From assembly GCF_014193675.1 (NCBI RefSeq), contig NZ_BLXZ01000003.1:124001-188000 (forward strand): 64,000 nt of DNA, read 5' to 3'. Source of the stretch: Geomonas limicola (GTDB taxonomy: Bacteria; Desulfobacterota; Desulfuromonadia; Geobacterales; Geobacteraceae). Below are positions 35,762 through 44,697 of the stretch, in pieces. A program made the position numbers and the translations under genes. The notes beneath the pieces were generated by a model that was given only the letters and a program-made list of their open reading frames with translations, was not told the origin of the DNA and searched no databases. Numbering within the stretch: position 1 is the first letter of the stretch; every line of letters begins with the position of its first letter.

Positions 35762-37771
35762 CTACTTCTCGTCAAGACGCACCACCGCATCCCCGCGTAG
35801 CTCGACGATCACCGGTTCGCCCCGCTGGTCGTCGAGGGGGTGCACCGCGTAGAGCGCCACCGGCTGTTCCTTTCCCTTGACCGCGACCCGCTCCAGCCCC
35901 TGAAACGCCACCCCTTTGAAAGCACCATCCGAGACAGCCCGACGCAGTTCCGCGACGGTGTACTCCGTCACCAGGATCGGCTCGCCGTAGCGACGGGTGA
36001 GGCTCTCGACCCGCGCCCCCAGGTTCACCTGGTCCCCGATCACCGTGTAATCCATCTTCTTCCCCTCGGCACCGATGTTGCCGACGATGGCCTCGCCGGT
36101 ATTGATGCCGATGCCGGCCTCGAGCGGCACCCTCCCCGCCTCACGCCACCTGTGCCCCAACTCCTCGAGCCGTGCCTGCATCTCCAGGGCGCAGCGCACC
36201 GCGCGCTCGGCGTGGTCCTCCTGGCGGTGGGGCGCCCCCCAAAAGGCCACGATGGCGTCCCCGATGAACTTGTCGAGAATCCCCTCCCAGCGCAGCACGA
36301 TCTCGGTCATCTCCCCTAAGTACTCGTTGAGGATGGCCACCACCTCTTCCGGCGAGTGCCGCTCCGCATAACTCGTAAATCCCTTCACGTCCGAGAAGAG
36401 CACCGTGATCTCGCGCCGCTCCCCACCCAGACGCGCGAGTCCCGGATTGCGGATCATCTCGTCCACCAGGCGCTCGGTGACGTAGCTCGAGAACATGGCA
36501 CGGATCTGCCGGGCCTGCCGTTCCTCGAAGAAGAGCCGGGACACTCCGGCCGCGGTGACGATGACTGCCAGGTTCCCGACTGGTGCCACCAGGTTGATCC
36601 AGGTGTTGCGCTCGATGAGGAGGTACTGGGCAAAGAGAAAGTACCCCGCGGTAAAAAGCACCCCGAGCGCCACCCCCGGTTGGGCCTTCAGCCTGGGGAG
36701 GGCCAGCATGAGCGCCAGCCCGCTCACCAGGATCATGGCAAGCTCCACGACCCCCGGGCTTTTGGCCAGGAAGTCGTTCTCCAGGAGGTTTTGCACCACC
36801 GTGGCGTTTTTCTCCACACCGGTGCAGTTGGCGGAGAGCGGGGTCACCTTCTGGTCGAAGGTGGCAAGCGCCGAGGTCCCTACCAGCACGATGCGGTCTT
36901 TCACGGTTTCCGGAGCCTGCCGCCCACTGATGAGGTCGGCGGCGCTTATAACCGGGAAGCTGGCTTCGGGGCCACGGTAGTTGATGAGCACCCGGCCGCT
37001 CAGGTCCGTTTTCAGGAAGCGCTCCCCGAGCTTTATGCCGGAGCCGCCGTAGAGTACCGCCTGGTTCGCAGGTATCCCGGCAGCTATCCTGGCGAGCTGC
37101 AGGGCAAACGATGGGTAGCAGTCGTCACCAAAGCGCAGGTAGAGGAGATCCCAGCGCAGGACGCCATCCAGGTCGGGGATACTCACCACGTGCCCAAGCG
37201 TGGCCGTACGGGGAATCTCGCCGACCGGCAGGCTCACCTGATCCGCGGCAACAGCCCAGCGTTTCCAGGCAATCCCGGGGACACTCTTCACCTCGGCAAA
37301 GGCGGCGTCCCACAGGGCGTCGGGCGGGGTTGGGGCGGCGTCGGCCGTGCCGCTGTCGCTCCCCCCTGCTGCGGCGGGTACCCGGAAAGCCGTCCCCTGC
37401 ACCACGTTCCCCGCACGCTTTAAGGCTCCGGCAAGTGCCGCGTCGCTTTGCGGGTTCTCCGGCTCCGAGTAGAGCAGGTCGATCCCGATCGCCTTCGGTT
37501 TTCCGGCCGCGATCCGGTCGATGAGCCGCGCCTGCAGCTGGCGCGACCAGGGCCAGCGCCCCAGTTCAGCGATACTGCGGTCGTCGATGGTTACGATGAC
37601 GATCCTGGGGGAGACCGGAGGAGGCCTGAAGAGCTGCCGCAGGTGCAGGCGCAGGTCGTAGGTCTTCGCCTCCAGGTGGTCGCGGATAATGGGCGGGTCG
37701 TAGACCTGCACGAGCAGCGAGGCTGCCAGCGACAGGGAAGCGATCAGGTAAAACGGGAGATGTTTCTTCAT
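35762..37771 (-). CDS. CHASE2 adenylate cyclase
   Basis: Inner-membrane class III cyclase that makes cAMP in response to a periplasmic cue. 669 residues: N-terminal TM, a CHASE2 sensor (about 30-330; RIVIVTIDDRSIAELGRWPWSR, INYRGPEASFPVI), three TM segments (about 340-410) and a catalytic domain (about 440-640). The latter has metal-binding Asp residues in VLFSDVKGFTS and KFIGDAIVAFWG and the TVIGDQVNLGARVES motif; Lys in KFIGD and Thr in TVIGD suggest ATP rather than GTP. Last gene of the operon headed by a cyclic-nucleotide-binding protein. Physical link to a cAMP effector and phosphodiesterase argues for a closed circuit. Confidence 0.9.
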   Translation of the reverse strand: MKKHLPFYLIASLSLAASLLVQVYDPPIIRDHLEAKTYDLRLHLRQLFRPPPVSPRIVIVTIDDRSIAELGRWPWSRQLQARLIDRIAAGKPKAIGIDLLYSEPENPQSDAALAGALKRAGNVVQGTAFRVPAAAGGSDSGTADAAPTPPDALWDAAFAEVKSVPGIAWKRWAVAADQVSLPVGEIPRTATLGHVVSIPDLDGVLRWDLLYLRFGDDCYPSFALQLARIAAGIPANQAVLYGGSGIKLGERFLKTDLSGRVLINYRGPEASFPVISAADLISGRQAPETVKDRIVLVGTSALATFDQKVTPLSANCTGVEKNATVVQNLLENDFLAKSPGVVELAMILVSGLALMLALPRLKAQPGVALGVLFTAGYFLFAQYLLIERNTWINLVAPVGNLAVIVTAAGVSRLFFEERQARQIRAMFSSYVTERLVDEMIRNPGLARLGGERREITVLFSDVKGFTSYAERHSPEEVVAILNEYLGEMTEIVLRWEGILDKFIGDAIVAFWGAPHRQEDHAERAVRCALEMQARLEELGHRWREAGRVPLEAGIGINTGEAIVGNIGAEGKKMDYTVIGDQVNLGARVESLTRRYGEPILVTEYTVAELRRAVSDGAFKGVAFQGLERVAVKGKEQPVALYAVHPLDDQRGEPVIVELRGDAVVRLDEK

Positions 37772-37797
37772 GGAGGCATTCCGCCCGGGAAGAGCGG

Positions 37798-39711
37798 CTA
37801 CCTGCCGCTGCTACCGGTTACCAGGTACTGGTTGTTGCCGATATAGGTGAGATCAACCGTGGACCACTGCTCGCCGGTCAGGGCAGCGGAGGGGAGCGGA
37901 GTATTCACCAGCGATGCCGTCGAGGTGTAGAGATAGCCGCCTGTTTGCCCCGCCACGATCGTCAAGCCGTCGGCACTGGAGGCGAGCGTGTTCCACATGG
38001 TTGTGCTGTAGGCCCGGGCAGTCCAGGTGACACCGCCATCGTCCGAGAAGTAGATATTGCTGCCGTTAGCTGCCGCCAGCTTCATCCCGTCACTCGACGA
38101 GATCAACGAGGTCCAGTTGCGCACCAGGCCGTGGCTGACCCAGGTGACGCCGGAATCGGACGAGGTGTACACGTCACCGGCATTCACGACGGCAACAAGC
38201 CGGGTCCCATCTGCCGAGGAGGCAACCTTCATCCAGTAACGGGCAGACTCTCGCGGCGTCCAGGTCGCACCGGAATCGGTCGAGGTGTAGATATTTCCCC
38301 CGAACACGACCGCCGCGAGTTTGACGCCGTCGGCCGAGGACGCCACCCCTCTCCAGTTCCGGATGATGTCGCGCTGGGTCCAGGTGGCACCGTAATCGCT
38401 CGAGGTGGTCAGGGTGCCATCGATGGCAGAAGCAACCAGCTTGCTCCCATCCGACGAGGCGGCAAGGTTATTGATCGAAGTGGCTCCAATGGACGTCCAG
38501 GTGGCGCCGAAATCCCCGGAGATAAATACCCATCCTCCTGCCGCGACGATTCTGCTGCCGTCGCTTGAACATGCCACCGTCACCGCTTGTGCCGAGCGTT
38601 GCAGCCAGGAAGCTCCGCCGTCGCTCGAGGTATAAATGGTTCCGCTTGCGGAGACCACCAACTTCCTGCCGTCACTGGAAGAGGCGACGGAAGACCAGTT
38701 GCTGCTCGTCAGGTGGTTTACCCAAGCCAGTCCGCGCTGCAGCGTTCCGGCGCCGAGCGTCACGATGCTCTGGCCGCTTCCGGCGTTGACCTGCCATCCC
38801 CCGGTACCGTTGCCGACCACGCTGAAACGGTCGCCGAGGGAGGGAGAGGCTGGCAGGGTGATCACGGTCCGGTTGGTGGCGTCGGTGGCGACTAAGCCTA
38901 CGTTTGGTTGTGCCAGTTGGACGACCCCCGAGACGCTCGCCCAGGCGAGCCCGGGCCCCGGCGGCCCGGCAGGCCCTTGAGGCCCAGTCACCCCTTGAGG
39001 GCCCGCCACACCTTGCTGTCCCTGAACCCCTTGGGCACCCTGCGGGCCTGCAGGGCCCTGGGCTCCGGCGGGACCGGTCGGGCCGACCAGCGCGACTCCG
39101 GTACCCCAGGCGCTGTTGGTCTTGGGACCGAACAGGGTGTAGTTCGTCAGGTTGAGGTAGAAATCCCCGTCACTACCGATGGCCGGCAGGGGAGCGCCAC
39201 TGCCGTTGAGAATCGACTTACCGTCGGCTCCGGCAGCGCCGGTCGTAGCCGAGGCGAGGGGGGCGCAGTTCCAGGTCGAGGTGGATGCTTGATATTTGAG
39301 GATCTCCCCGTCGGCACAAGCCTGTCCCAGTTGATCAGCAACCCTTGCCCGGAACGCAGTGGGCACCGAGGCAAGCGGCAGGCGCGGGGTCATCTCCGGG
39401 TCGCTCCCCACCGCGACACCCAGGTAGTAACCGGTATCAAAGGGAAGCGTCAGGGGGGTGACGGCACCAAGTTGCACGCTGTAGACCCCGTTTTGCACCG
39501 ACTCCTGGCTGTGGAACTCGCTCCAAAGCGGGGTACCGCCGGTTGGCGATCCGTAGAGAGCGAAGGTCATCGGGACCGTGGCATGTACCGGGTCACCCGC
39601 AGAGGTGGTCAGGTAGCCCTGGTAGGCAAGAGTACCCGGAAAGGCCGCCCAGGCCGATAACGTAAGGATGCAACTGAGAAACAGCGCGACAGCACCGACG
39701 ATGAACTTCAT
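37798..39711 (-). CDS. secreted collagen-like / beta-propeller-repeat protein
   Basis: 637 residues with a signal peptide (to about residue 22). Residues 23-125 form a beta domain ([18 protein letters not shown]). A Gly-X-Y run of about 15 triplets follows at about 210-255 ([16 protein letters not shown]). From about 320 there are six or seven BNR/Ycf48-like repeats, each with SSDG, then YTSSDSGATWT-type Asp-box units. Such stalk-plus-propeller layout suggests an extracellular or surface adhesin or sensor. Between FecR and the cyclase in the operon. No known homolog family for the whole architecture is claimed. Confidence 0.85.
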   Translation of the reverse strand: MKFIVGAVALFLSCILTLSAWAAFPGTLAYQGYLTTSAGDPVHATVPMTFALYGSPTGGTPLWSEFHSQESVQNGVYSVQLGAVTPLTLPFDTGYYLGVAVGSDPEMTPRLPLASVPTAFRARVADQLGQACADGEILKYQASTSTWNCAPLASATTGAAGADGKSILNGSGAPLPAIGSDGDFYLNLTNYTLFGPKTNSAWGTGVALVGPTGPAGAQGPAGPQGAQGVQGQQGVAGPQGVTGPQGPAGPPGPGLAWASVSGVVQLAQPNVGLVATDATNRTVITLPASPSLGDRFSVVGNGTGGWQVNAGSGQSIVTLGAGTLQRGLAWVNHLTSSNWSSVASSSDGRKLVVSASGTIYTSSDGGASWLQRSAQAVTVACSSDGSRIVAAGGWVFISGDFGATWTSIGATSINNLAASSDGSKLVASAIDGTLTTSSDYGATWTQRDIIRNWRGVASSADGVKLAAVVFGGNIYTSTDSGATWTPRESARYWMKVASSADGTRLVAVVNAGDVYTSSDSGVTWVSHGLVRNWTSLISSSDGMKLAAANGSNIYFSDDGGVTWTARAYSTTMWNTLASSADGLTIVAGQTGGYLYTSTASLVNTPLPSAALTGEQWSTVDLTYIGNNQYLVTGSSGR

Positions 39712-39747
39712 GCATGTCCTCCTGGTCCCACCCGGGGGCGAAACCGG

Positions 39748-40620
39748 CTAGTGAGGGATACCTATGGTGATGTTGACCCGGGTCGGCTGCTTTATCGGCA
39801 GGGTCTGTACCGGCGGCGCAAAACCGGTTCCCGCACTGCTCGTGCCGCTTACGGCGGGGAGCGCTGGAGTCCCCGTGCTCCCCGTGTTTCCCGTATTTTC
39901 TTGAGTCTCGGCACTCGCACTTTTGGCCGAGCCGCCGTCGCTGCTCGAGCTGGAAGCGGAACCGGAACCGCTGGATTCGCCGCTGGCAGCGGACGACGAA
40001 GTGGCGCGCCTGGCTTTCTCAAGCTCCGCAGGGGGAGCCGGGACTGCGGGAGGCGGCACCTGCCCAGCCTTTACCACCACCATGGTCCCCGGGGTAAGGA
40101 GCGTGGTCCCGCGCACCGAGCTCACGACGTTGTTCACCTCCACCTTCCCTTCCAGGCAGATGATGCGCGAGTAGCTCTCGTTTTTAACCTTCCCGACGTC
40201 GAAGAAGATCACCGTGCCGCGTGCCGCCGCCACCGCGGTCGGGGTGCGCACCTCGAACTTGGTCTTTCCCACCACCGAGCGAAGCTTGCCGTCTAAAAGG
40301 TTGTAGATGGAGCGCCCCTGTTTCCCCTGGCCGTCGATGAATTCCTGCACCACCAGTGTCGAGTTCTCGCTCAAGGTCAAGACGCTGTCATCGATGAAGA
40401 GGAGTTTGGCGCGGCTGCCGGCCGCAGTTTTTACCGTGTCGCTGGCAAAGAGTTCCCCCTTCACCTTGGCCGGCACCTGCCCTCCTGCGCGACCGATACT
40501 GGCAGCCCCCTTGATGGCGACCACCTTCCCCACCGACGGTTGACCGGCGAGCGTGAGGGGAACTCCCCAAAAAAGCAATAGCGCACTCAGCACCACGATC
40601 CGGATCTTCTTTGCCACCAT
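39748..40620 (-). CDS. secreted FecR-domain protein
   Basis: 290 residues. A signal peptide is followed by a FecR-type domain at about 28-170 (VGKVVAIKGAASIGR, LFIDDSVLTLSENSTLVVQEF, VRTPTAVAAARGT). A Ser/Gly/Ala-rich low-complexity region (about 205-245) precedes the C-terminus. Unlike TonB-linked FecR, no sigma factor gene is near, so it is of the structural or scaffold type seen beside CHASE2 cyclases. Start ATG 40620 lies directly against the TAG stop of the TPR/OMP gene, with GAGG inside that gene, indicating coupling. Confidence 0.88.
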   Translation of the reverse strand: MVAKKIRIVVLSALLLFWGVPLTLAGQPSVGKVVAIKGAASIGRAGGQVPAKVKGELFASDTVKTAAGSRAKLLFIDDSVLTLSENSTLVVQEFIDGQGKQGRSIYNLLDGKLRSVVGKTKFEVRTPTAVAAARGTVIFFDVGKVKNESYSRIICLEGKVEVNNVVSSVRGTTLLTPGTMVVVKAGQVPPPAVPAPPAELEKARRATSSSAASGESSGSGSASSSSSDGGSAKSASAETQENTGNTGSTGTPALPAVSGTSSAGTGFAPPVQTLPIKQPTRVNITIGIPH

Positions 40621-41946
40621 CTAGAACCTCGCGCTGGCCAGCACGCTGGTGATGCCGCGCGTGTAGGCAAAATCGGTGATGTTGGAGTGGTTCCAGCTCA
40701 GCACCTGGGACAGGGAAAGGCTGTAGCGCTCCCAGAGGCTGCGCGAGACGGAGAGCGACACCGTGTACTGGGTGTCGTCACGCCTCACGCCGTAGGAGGG
40801 GTCGCTTTCCCAGTAGCCGCGCCAGTAGACCTCGCCGGAGAGATCGCCGGAGATCCCCCAGGGGAGCTGGCGCCGGCACCCCGCCAGGAACCGGTTTCCG
40901 GAGTAGCCCAGGGCAGCGTTTTGGGTCAGGTCCAGGTCGTGGCTGTAGAGAAGCCACAGCGTGGTGGTGTCCCCCAACGGCAGCACCTGGGAGAGCCCGA
41001 AGAGGTGGTTGTCGCCGTTACGCTCCACGTTGTTCGTGAAGGCTGCGCTGTTCCAGTAGCTCTTGGTGCTGTAGTGGTAATCGAGCGTGGTCACGCCGAA
41101 GTTCTCGCTCTGGTAGCTGAGCGAGGGGCTCGCGCTCTGGGTGTAGTTGTAGGCCGAACCACCCAAAAGGAGATATTCCAGCCCGTAGTTCCCCTTGACC
41201 CTGAGCCTGGGTGCCAGGAACCGGCTCACCGAGAGTTCCAGGAGATTTTGGGTGACGTCGAAGTTTCCCAGGGTGGCGTGCAGGTTCTGGTACAGCGAGT
41301 AGTCGGCGTTTACCTCCCAGCTCGCGTCTTTAAGCGGGGTGAAGCTCCCCTTCAGGCTCACCAGGGCGCTGAAGTCGCCGCGGTGCGAGTAGCCCGCGGG
41401 CAGCGGCTGCGAGCCGTTGCTGAGGATCACGTTGCTGTCGTACTGGAAGCCCGTCAGCACGGAAAGGTCCCACGGTTTCCCCTTGCCGCGCTCTTCGATC
41501 CGCTTCAGGTAGTCCCGGGCCTGGGCCCCCAGACTGCTGGTCGGCGAGAGCTCGATCACCTGCTCGAAGTAGTCCCCGGCTTCCGCCAGTACCTCTTTCT
41601 GGTAGTAGTGCAGCCCCAGCTCGAAGTTGACACCGGGATGATCCGGATACTCCCTGAGGGCGACCTTCAAAAGCCGCTCGGCCTCCTTGCCGCCACTGGT
41701 CCGGTTCAATGCCACGCCGAGGTAGTAGGCAGCCCGCGCGTCAGCCGGGTCCTCTTCCACTGCGCCGCGCAGGATCGTGGTCGCCAACGCATAGTTCTGG
41801 CGCTCCACCAGGGCAATCCCCGTCTGCAGCTCCGGTGAGGCCGAAGCGTGGGCCGGAAGGCTCTGCCAGAGCAGGCAGATTAGCGCAAGCGCCGCAAGGC
41901 GGAGCAGTCCGGGGACCAGGTGAGTGGTGAGGTAGTTGGCCGTCAT
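40621..41946 (-). CDS. TPR-containing outer-membrane beta-barrel protein
   Basis: 441 residues. Signal peptide (to about residue 35), TPR units at about 40-150 (RAAYYLGVALNRTSGGKEAERLL, NFELGLHYYQKEVLAEAGDYF) and then a barrel-like region of alternating aromatic/polar strands (LLYSHDLDLTQNAALGYSG) ending in ASARF, a typical C-terminal Phe of outer-membrane proteins. The TPR part probably faces the periplasm, perhaps contacting FecR or the cyclase CHASE2 domain. No single family name fits; a surfactin/Wzi-like assignment is not made. Confidence 0.8.
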   Translation of the reverse strand: MTANYLTTHLVPGLLRLAALALICLLWQSLPAHASASPELQTGIALVERQNYALATTILRGAVEEDPADARAAYYLGVALNRTSGGKEAERLLKVALREYPDHPGVNFELGLHYYQKEVLAEAGDYFEQVIELSPTSSLGAQARDYLKRIEERGKGKPWDLSVLTGFQYDSNVILSNGSQPLPAGYSHRGDFSALVSLKGSFTPLKDASWEVNADYSLYQNLHATLGNFDVTQNLLELSVSRFLAPRLRVKGNYGLEYLLLGGSAYNYTQSASPSLSYQSENFGVTTLDYHYSTKSYWNSAAFTNNVERNGDNHLFGLSQVLPLGDTTTLWLLYSHDLDLTQNAALGYSGNRFLAGCRRQLPWGISGDLSGEVYWRGYWESDPSYGVRRDDTQYTVSLSVSRSLWERYSLSLSQVLSWNHSNITDFAYTRGITSVLASARF

Positions 41947-41968
41947 GCCCTGCCGTCCTTCTCTGGGA

Positions 41969-42478
41969 TCATTTGATCTCCACGCTCAGCGTCGGGTTGC
42001 TGATGGTGGTCTCCTGGTAGTTGCTGATGCCGGCCACGGCGAAGTCGCTCACCGTAAAGTCGCCGGCAGCCGGGAAGTAGCCGGGGGTGATGTCGAGCTG
42101 CACCGCGAGGTACTCCAGTGCGCCGAACCCCTGGGCGTTCACCACCACGAAGCTCAGGCTGCCGCGCGCCGTGGGAGTAGGAGCCAGGTAGTGCACCTGC
42201 TGGAATACCAGCGTCGGGTCCGCGGCCCCGACCAGTTGCACCACGTTGGCCGCCGGCAGCCCGGTCGCCGGGTCAAGGGCCACGGTCACGCCATAGGGGA
42301 GCCCCAGGGTGATCCTGATGGCGCCCAGCACCTCGCCGCCGGGAAGCAGTCCCGCAGTCTGCACCTTGGTGACCGCCTTCGCGGTCGCAGCGTTGGATCC
42401 CGCGGAGCCGCCACCGCCGCACCCCGGCAGGATCAGGCAGCAGAGCAGCGCGGCGCATAAGGCAAGGTTTCGGTACAT
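41969..42478 (-). CDS. lipoprotein, possible cohesin-like domain
   Basis: 169 residues. Lipobox LILPGC then a Gly/Ser linker. The remainder is a beta-rich domain with a pattern reminiscent of cohesin (GAIRITLGLPYGVTVALDPATG, LSFVVVNAQGFG, ISNPTLSVEI). Its neighbour encodes a dockerin-like C-terminus, which supports the idea of a cohesin-dockerin pair, but the match is by eye only. GGGAGGAGC upstream fixes the ATG at 42478. Anchored in the outer membrane or, if exported, on the surface. Confidence 0.65.
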   Translation of the reverse strand: MYRNLALCAALLCCLILPGCGGGGSAGSNAATAKAVTKVQTAGLLPGGEVLGAIRITLGLPYGVTVALDPATGLPAANVVQLVGAADPTLVFQQVHYLAPTPTARGSLSFVVVNAQGFGALEYLAVQLDITPGYFPAAGDFTVSDFAVAGISNYQETTISNPTLSVEIK

Positions 42479-42497
42479 CGAAGCTCCTCCCATGGCC

Positions 42498-42977
42498 TTA
42501 CCAGGAGACCAGGTGCACGACCCGGCGCAGGATGAGCAGCACGTCCCCGAGATCGACCTTGCCGTCGGGATCGGGCCGGCCGTTTCTCAAGGGGGCCACG
42601 TCGGCGTGGAACCGCTGGCTTGGTGTGAGTACCAGATCACCGACCGCGGCCTTCAGCACGATGAGGACATCGCCCAGTTGGGGGACGCCGCTCGTGTTGG
42701 AAGGATCGATGACCCCGTTTCGCCCGTCCAGCGCGGCCTGAGCTGGTGAGGCCTGAGATGAGGTGAAACTTGGGCTCGACAGTGCAGTCACGGGGGTGGG
42801 CAACGCAACGAGCGCCCCTTGGCCTGTGTACCCCGGAGAGGTGCCAGGAGAGAGGCCGCCACCGGTTACTCCGTCCCGCTGGATCAGATAACTGGAACTG
42901 GTCATCGTGGCGCCAACCTGCGGGGAGGCCAAACCTATCAAAGCCATAACCAATGCAGTCACTATTATCTTGATCAT
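42498..42977 (-). CDS. secreted protein with dockerin-like repeats
   Basis: 159 residues. Signal peptide of about 23 residues (MIKIIVTALVMALIGLASPQ), a Ser/Pro/Gly-rich linker, then two Asp/Asn-rich repeats: DGRNGVIDPSNTSGVPQLGD followed by VLIVLKAAVG, and DPDGKVDLGDVLLILRRVV. These resemble the two F-hand calcium motifs of type I dockerins. Its neighbour may carry a cohesin-like domain. It probably docks onto the lipoprotein, placing a protein complex at the cell surface; this is inference. Confidence 0.75.
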   Translation of the reverse strand: MIKIIVTALVMALIGLASPQVGATMTSSSYLIQRDGVTGGGLSPGTSPGYTGQGALVALPTPVTALSSPSFTSSQASPAQAALDGRNGVIDPSNTSGVPQLGDVLIVLKAAVGDLVLTPSQRFHADVAPLRNGRPDPDGKVDLGDVLLILRRVVHLVSW

Positions 42978-43012
42978 GTCGCCCCCCTTCGGCCCCAGCG
43001 CGGCATACCGGC

Positions 43013-43558
43013 TCACCCGTTTTGCTGCAGGATGCGGCGCCACTTGAGGTGCAGGTGGCGTCCCAGGGTGTTGCTGGTCTGGCGCAGCCGGGCGCACATC
43101 TGACGGGCAAGCTGCAAGAGGAGATTCCCCCATAAAACCGGGTAGTCCTGCTGCAGTGAGTGGAAGTTGCTGCGCGTCATCACGAATAGCGTCGTATCCT
43201 CCGCGGCATAGGCATAGGCGGAGCGGGGCGCCCCGTCGATGAGCGCCATCTCGCCGATGCTGCTTCCCTTGCCAAGCGTGGAGATCGGTTCCCCCGCCAT
43301 TTCACGCTCGGCGGTGAAGATCTGCACCACCCCCTCGTGGATCAGGCACATGAAAGACTCGTCATCGTCCTTGCGGAAGATGATGGTCCCTTTGACGCCC
43401 TGGTAGGGGGTAAGGTAGTCGGCAAGTATGGCGAGGTCGTCCGGTACCACCCCAAGCACCTCGGACCAGTTGTTCTCTTTGAGAGACGCAATTTTCTGTT
43501 CCTTATTCAGACGGAGCCGCTCAAAGCGCTCAGTGAAAGGCTGCGGTTTCTGGGTCAT
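43013..43558 (-). CDS. cyclic-nucleotide-binding protein without DNA-binding domain
   Basis: 181 residues, a stand-alone cNMP domain with helical extensions. The phosphate-binding cassette IGEMALIDGAPRSAYAYA near residue 103 has the Glu and Arg that hold the ribose and cyclic phosphate. No HTH follows, so it is not a CRP-type regulator by itself. AGGAGG precedes the ATG. First gene of the operon ending with the CHASE2 cyclase, and divergent from a phosphodiesterase: a likely local effector of cAMP. Confidence 0.88.
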   Translation of the reverse strand: MTQKPQPFTERFERLRLNKEQKIASLKENNWSEVLGVVPDDLAILADYLTPYQGVKGTIIFRKDDDESFMCLIHEGVVQIFTAEREMAGEPISTLGKGSSIGEMALIDGAPRSAYAYAAEDTTLFVMTRSNFHSLQQDYPVLWGNLLLQLARQMCARLRQTSNTLGRHLHLKWRRILQQNG

Positions 43559-43662
43559 CGCTCAAGCCTCCTGCTCTTAGAACTTTCATCGTACTGCACT
43601 ACCTGTCCCTATCGGTAAGCTGGCAGAACCACTTGAATAAAGTTTTCTAAGTTTTATCTCGT

Positions 43663-43678
43663 TATGAGGTAGATCACG
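43663..43678. promoter_or_regulatory. CRP-like operator in the divergent spacer
   Basis: TATGAGGTAGATCACG resembles the E. coli CRP consensus TGTGA-N6-TCACA (eight of the ten half-site bases). Its centre is about 180 bp before the phosphodiesterase start and 110 bp before the cyclic-nucleotide-binding gene. A -10-like TTTATT lies about 30 bp from the centre on the minus strand. Putative. Confidence 0.4.
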
Positions 43679-43842
43679 ACCCCAGAGAGTGTAGGAAAGC
43701 ATGAGATTACGCGGGGAACGCCAGAGCGCGGGGGGGGAAATGACAACCGGCTTTTATGATCAAGTTTTAGGAGAGTGTTCCGAAGAGAGAGGGGCGGGGT
43801 TAAATGAGGCCGGTGCAGGTTGCCCGGTCAGATGGAGTTACC

Positions 43843-44601
43843 ATGAAACTGCAGGTCCTCGGCTGTTCCGGTGCCGAGCAACCGGGTCATCACCTGACCT
43901 CCTTTCTGCTCGACAACACCCTGCTGCTCGATGCCGGGACGGTGAGTGCCGTTCTGGGCGAGGGGGAGCAGCGCGCGGTTCGCGAAATCCTGGTGACCCA
44001 CACCCACCTCGATCACATCTGCGGTATCCCGCTCCTGGCCGACAACCTCATCGGCTCGGGTGGGCAGGTGGTGGTAACCAGTACCCGGGAAATCCTGGCT
44101 TCCATCTCCGCCCATCTGCTCAATGGGATGATCTGGCCCGATTTCACCCGGATCCCCAGCGCCGAGGCGGCAGTGTTGCGCTATCGCGAGATCGAGCCCG
44201 GGATCCCCTTCGAGTCCGGCCCCTTCTCGATCGTCGCCTGCCCGGTAAACCACAGTGTACCGGCCGTTGCCTACCGGGTCTCCCGCGGCGGCGCCACCCT
44301 GCTCTACACCGGGGACACCGGCCCGACCGAAGCGGTCTGGAAACTGGCGGGTGAGCTCTCGGCACTCATCGTGGAGGTCTCCTTCCCCTCGGACCAGGAG
44401 GAACTCGCGCTTCTTACCGGCCATCTCACCCCGCGTCTGCTCGCGGGCGAACTTGCCAAGCTGGATCGGTTGCCGCCGCGCATCCTCATAACCCACCTGA
44501 AGCCTTCCCACCACGACCAGATCAAGGCAGAACTCGACGCCCTGGGTATTCCCGGCCTCCAGCTCCTGAAAGACGGAGATCAATTGACAATTGACGATTA
44601 G
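43843..44601 (+). CDS. class II 3',5'-cyclic-nucleotide phosphodiesterase (metallo-beta-lactamase fold)
   Basis: 252 residues. The metal-binding motif HTHLDHICGIPLLADN near residue 50 fits the class II phosphodiesterase signature (HxHLDH), with further ligands in CPVNHSVPAVAYRV, LLYTGDTGPTEAVWK and GHLTPRL and THLKPSH. It would hydrolyse cAMP (or cGMP) to the 5'-monophosphate. GGAG precedes the ATG at 43843. Divergent from the cyclase operon. The C-terminal residues QLTIDD and the stop are encoded by a CAATTGA heptamer array, an unusual terminal extension. Confidence 0.85.
   Translation: MKLQVLGCSGAEQPGHHLTSFLLDNTLLLDAGTVSAVLGEGEQRAVREILVTHTHLDHICGIPLLADNLIGSGGQVVVTSTREILASISAHLLNGMIWPDFTRIPSAEAAVLRYREIEPGIPFESGPFSIVACPVNHSVPAVAYRVSRGGATLLYTGDTGPTEAVWKLAGELSALIVEVSFPSDQEELALLTGHLTPRLLAGELAKLDRLPPRILITHLKPSHHDQIKAELDALGIPGLQLLKDGDQLTIDD
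44581..44601. repeat. CAATTGA heptamer array inside the phosphodiesterase 3' end
   Basis: Units CAATTGA, CAATTGA, CGATTAG. The last supplies the TAG stop of the phosphodiesterase; the first two code part of its C-terminus. Confidence 0.85.
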
Positions 44602-44697
44602 TAAAAGACAACGCGGCGAGGAAAAATAGTGAAGGATCCTCCCCCGTCGCCCGATTTTTCAGTGGCGCTCAGTGAGGCAAAGGAGCTTAACCGGGGA

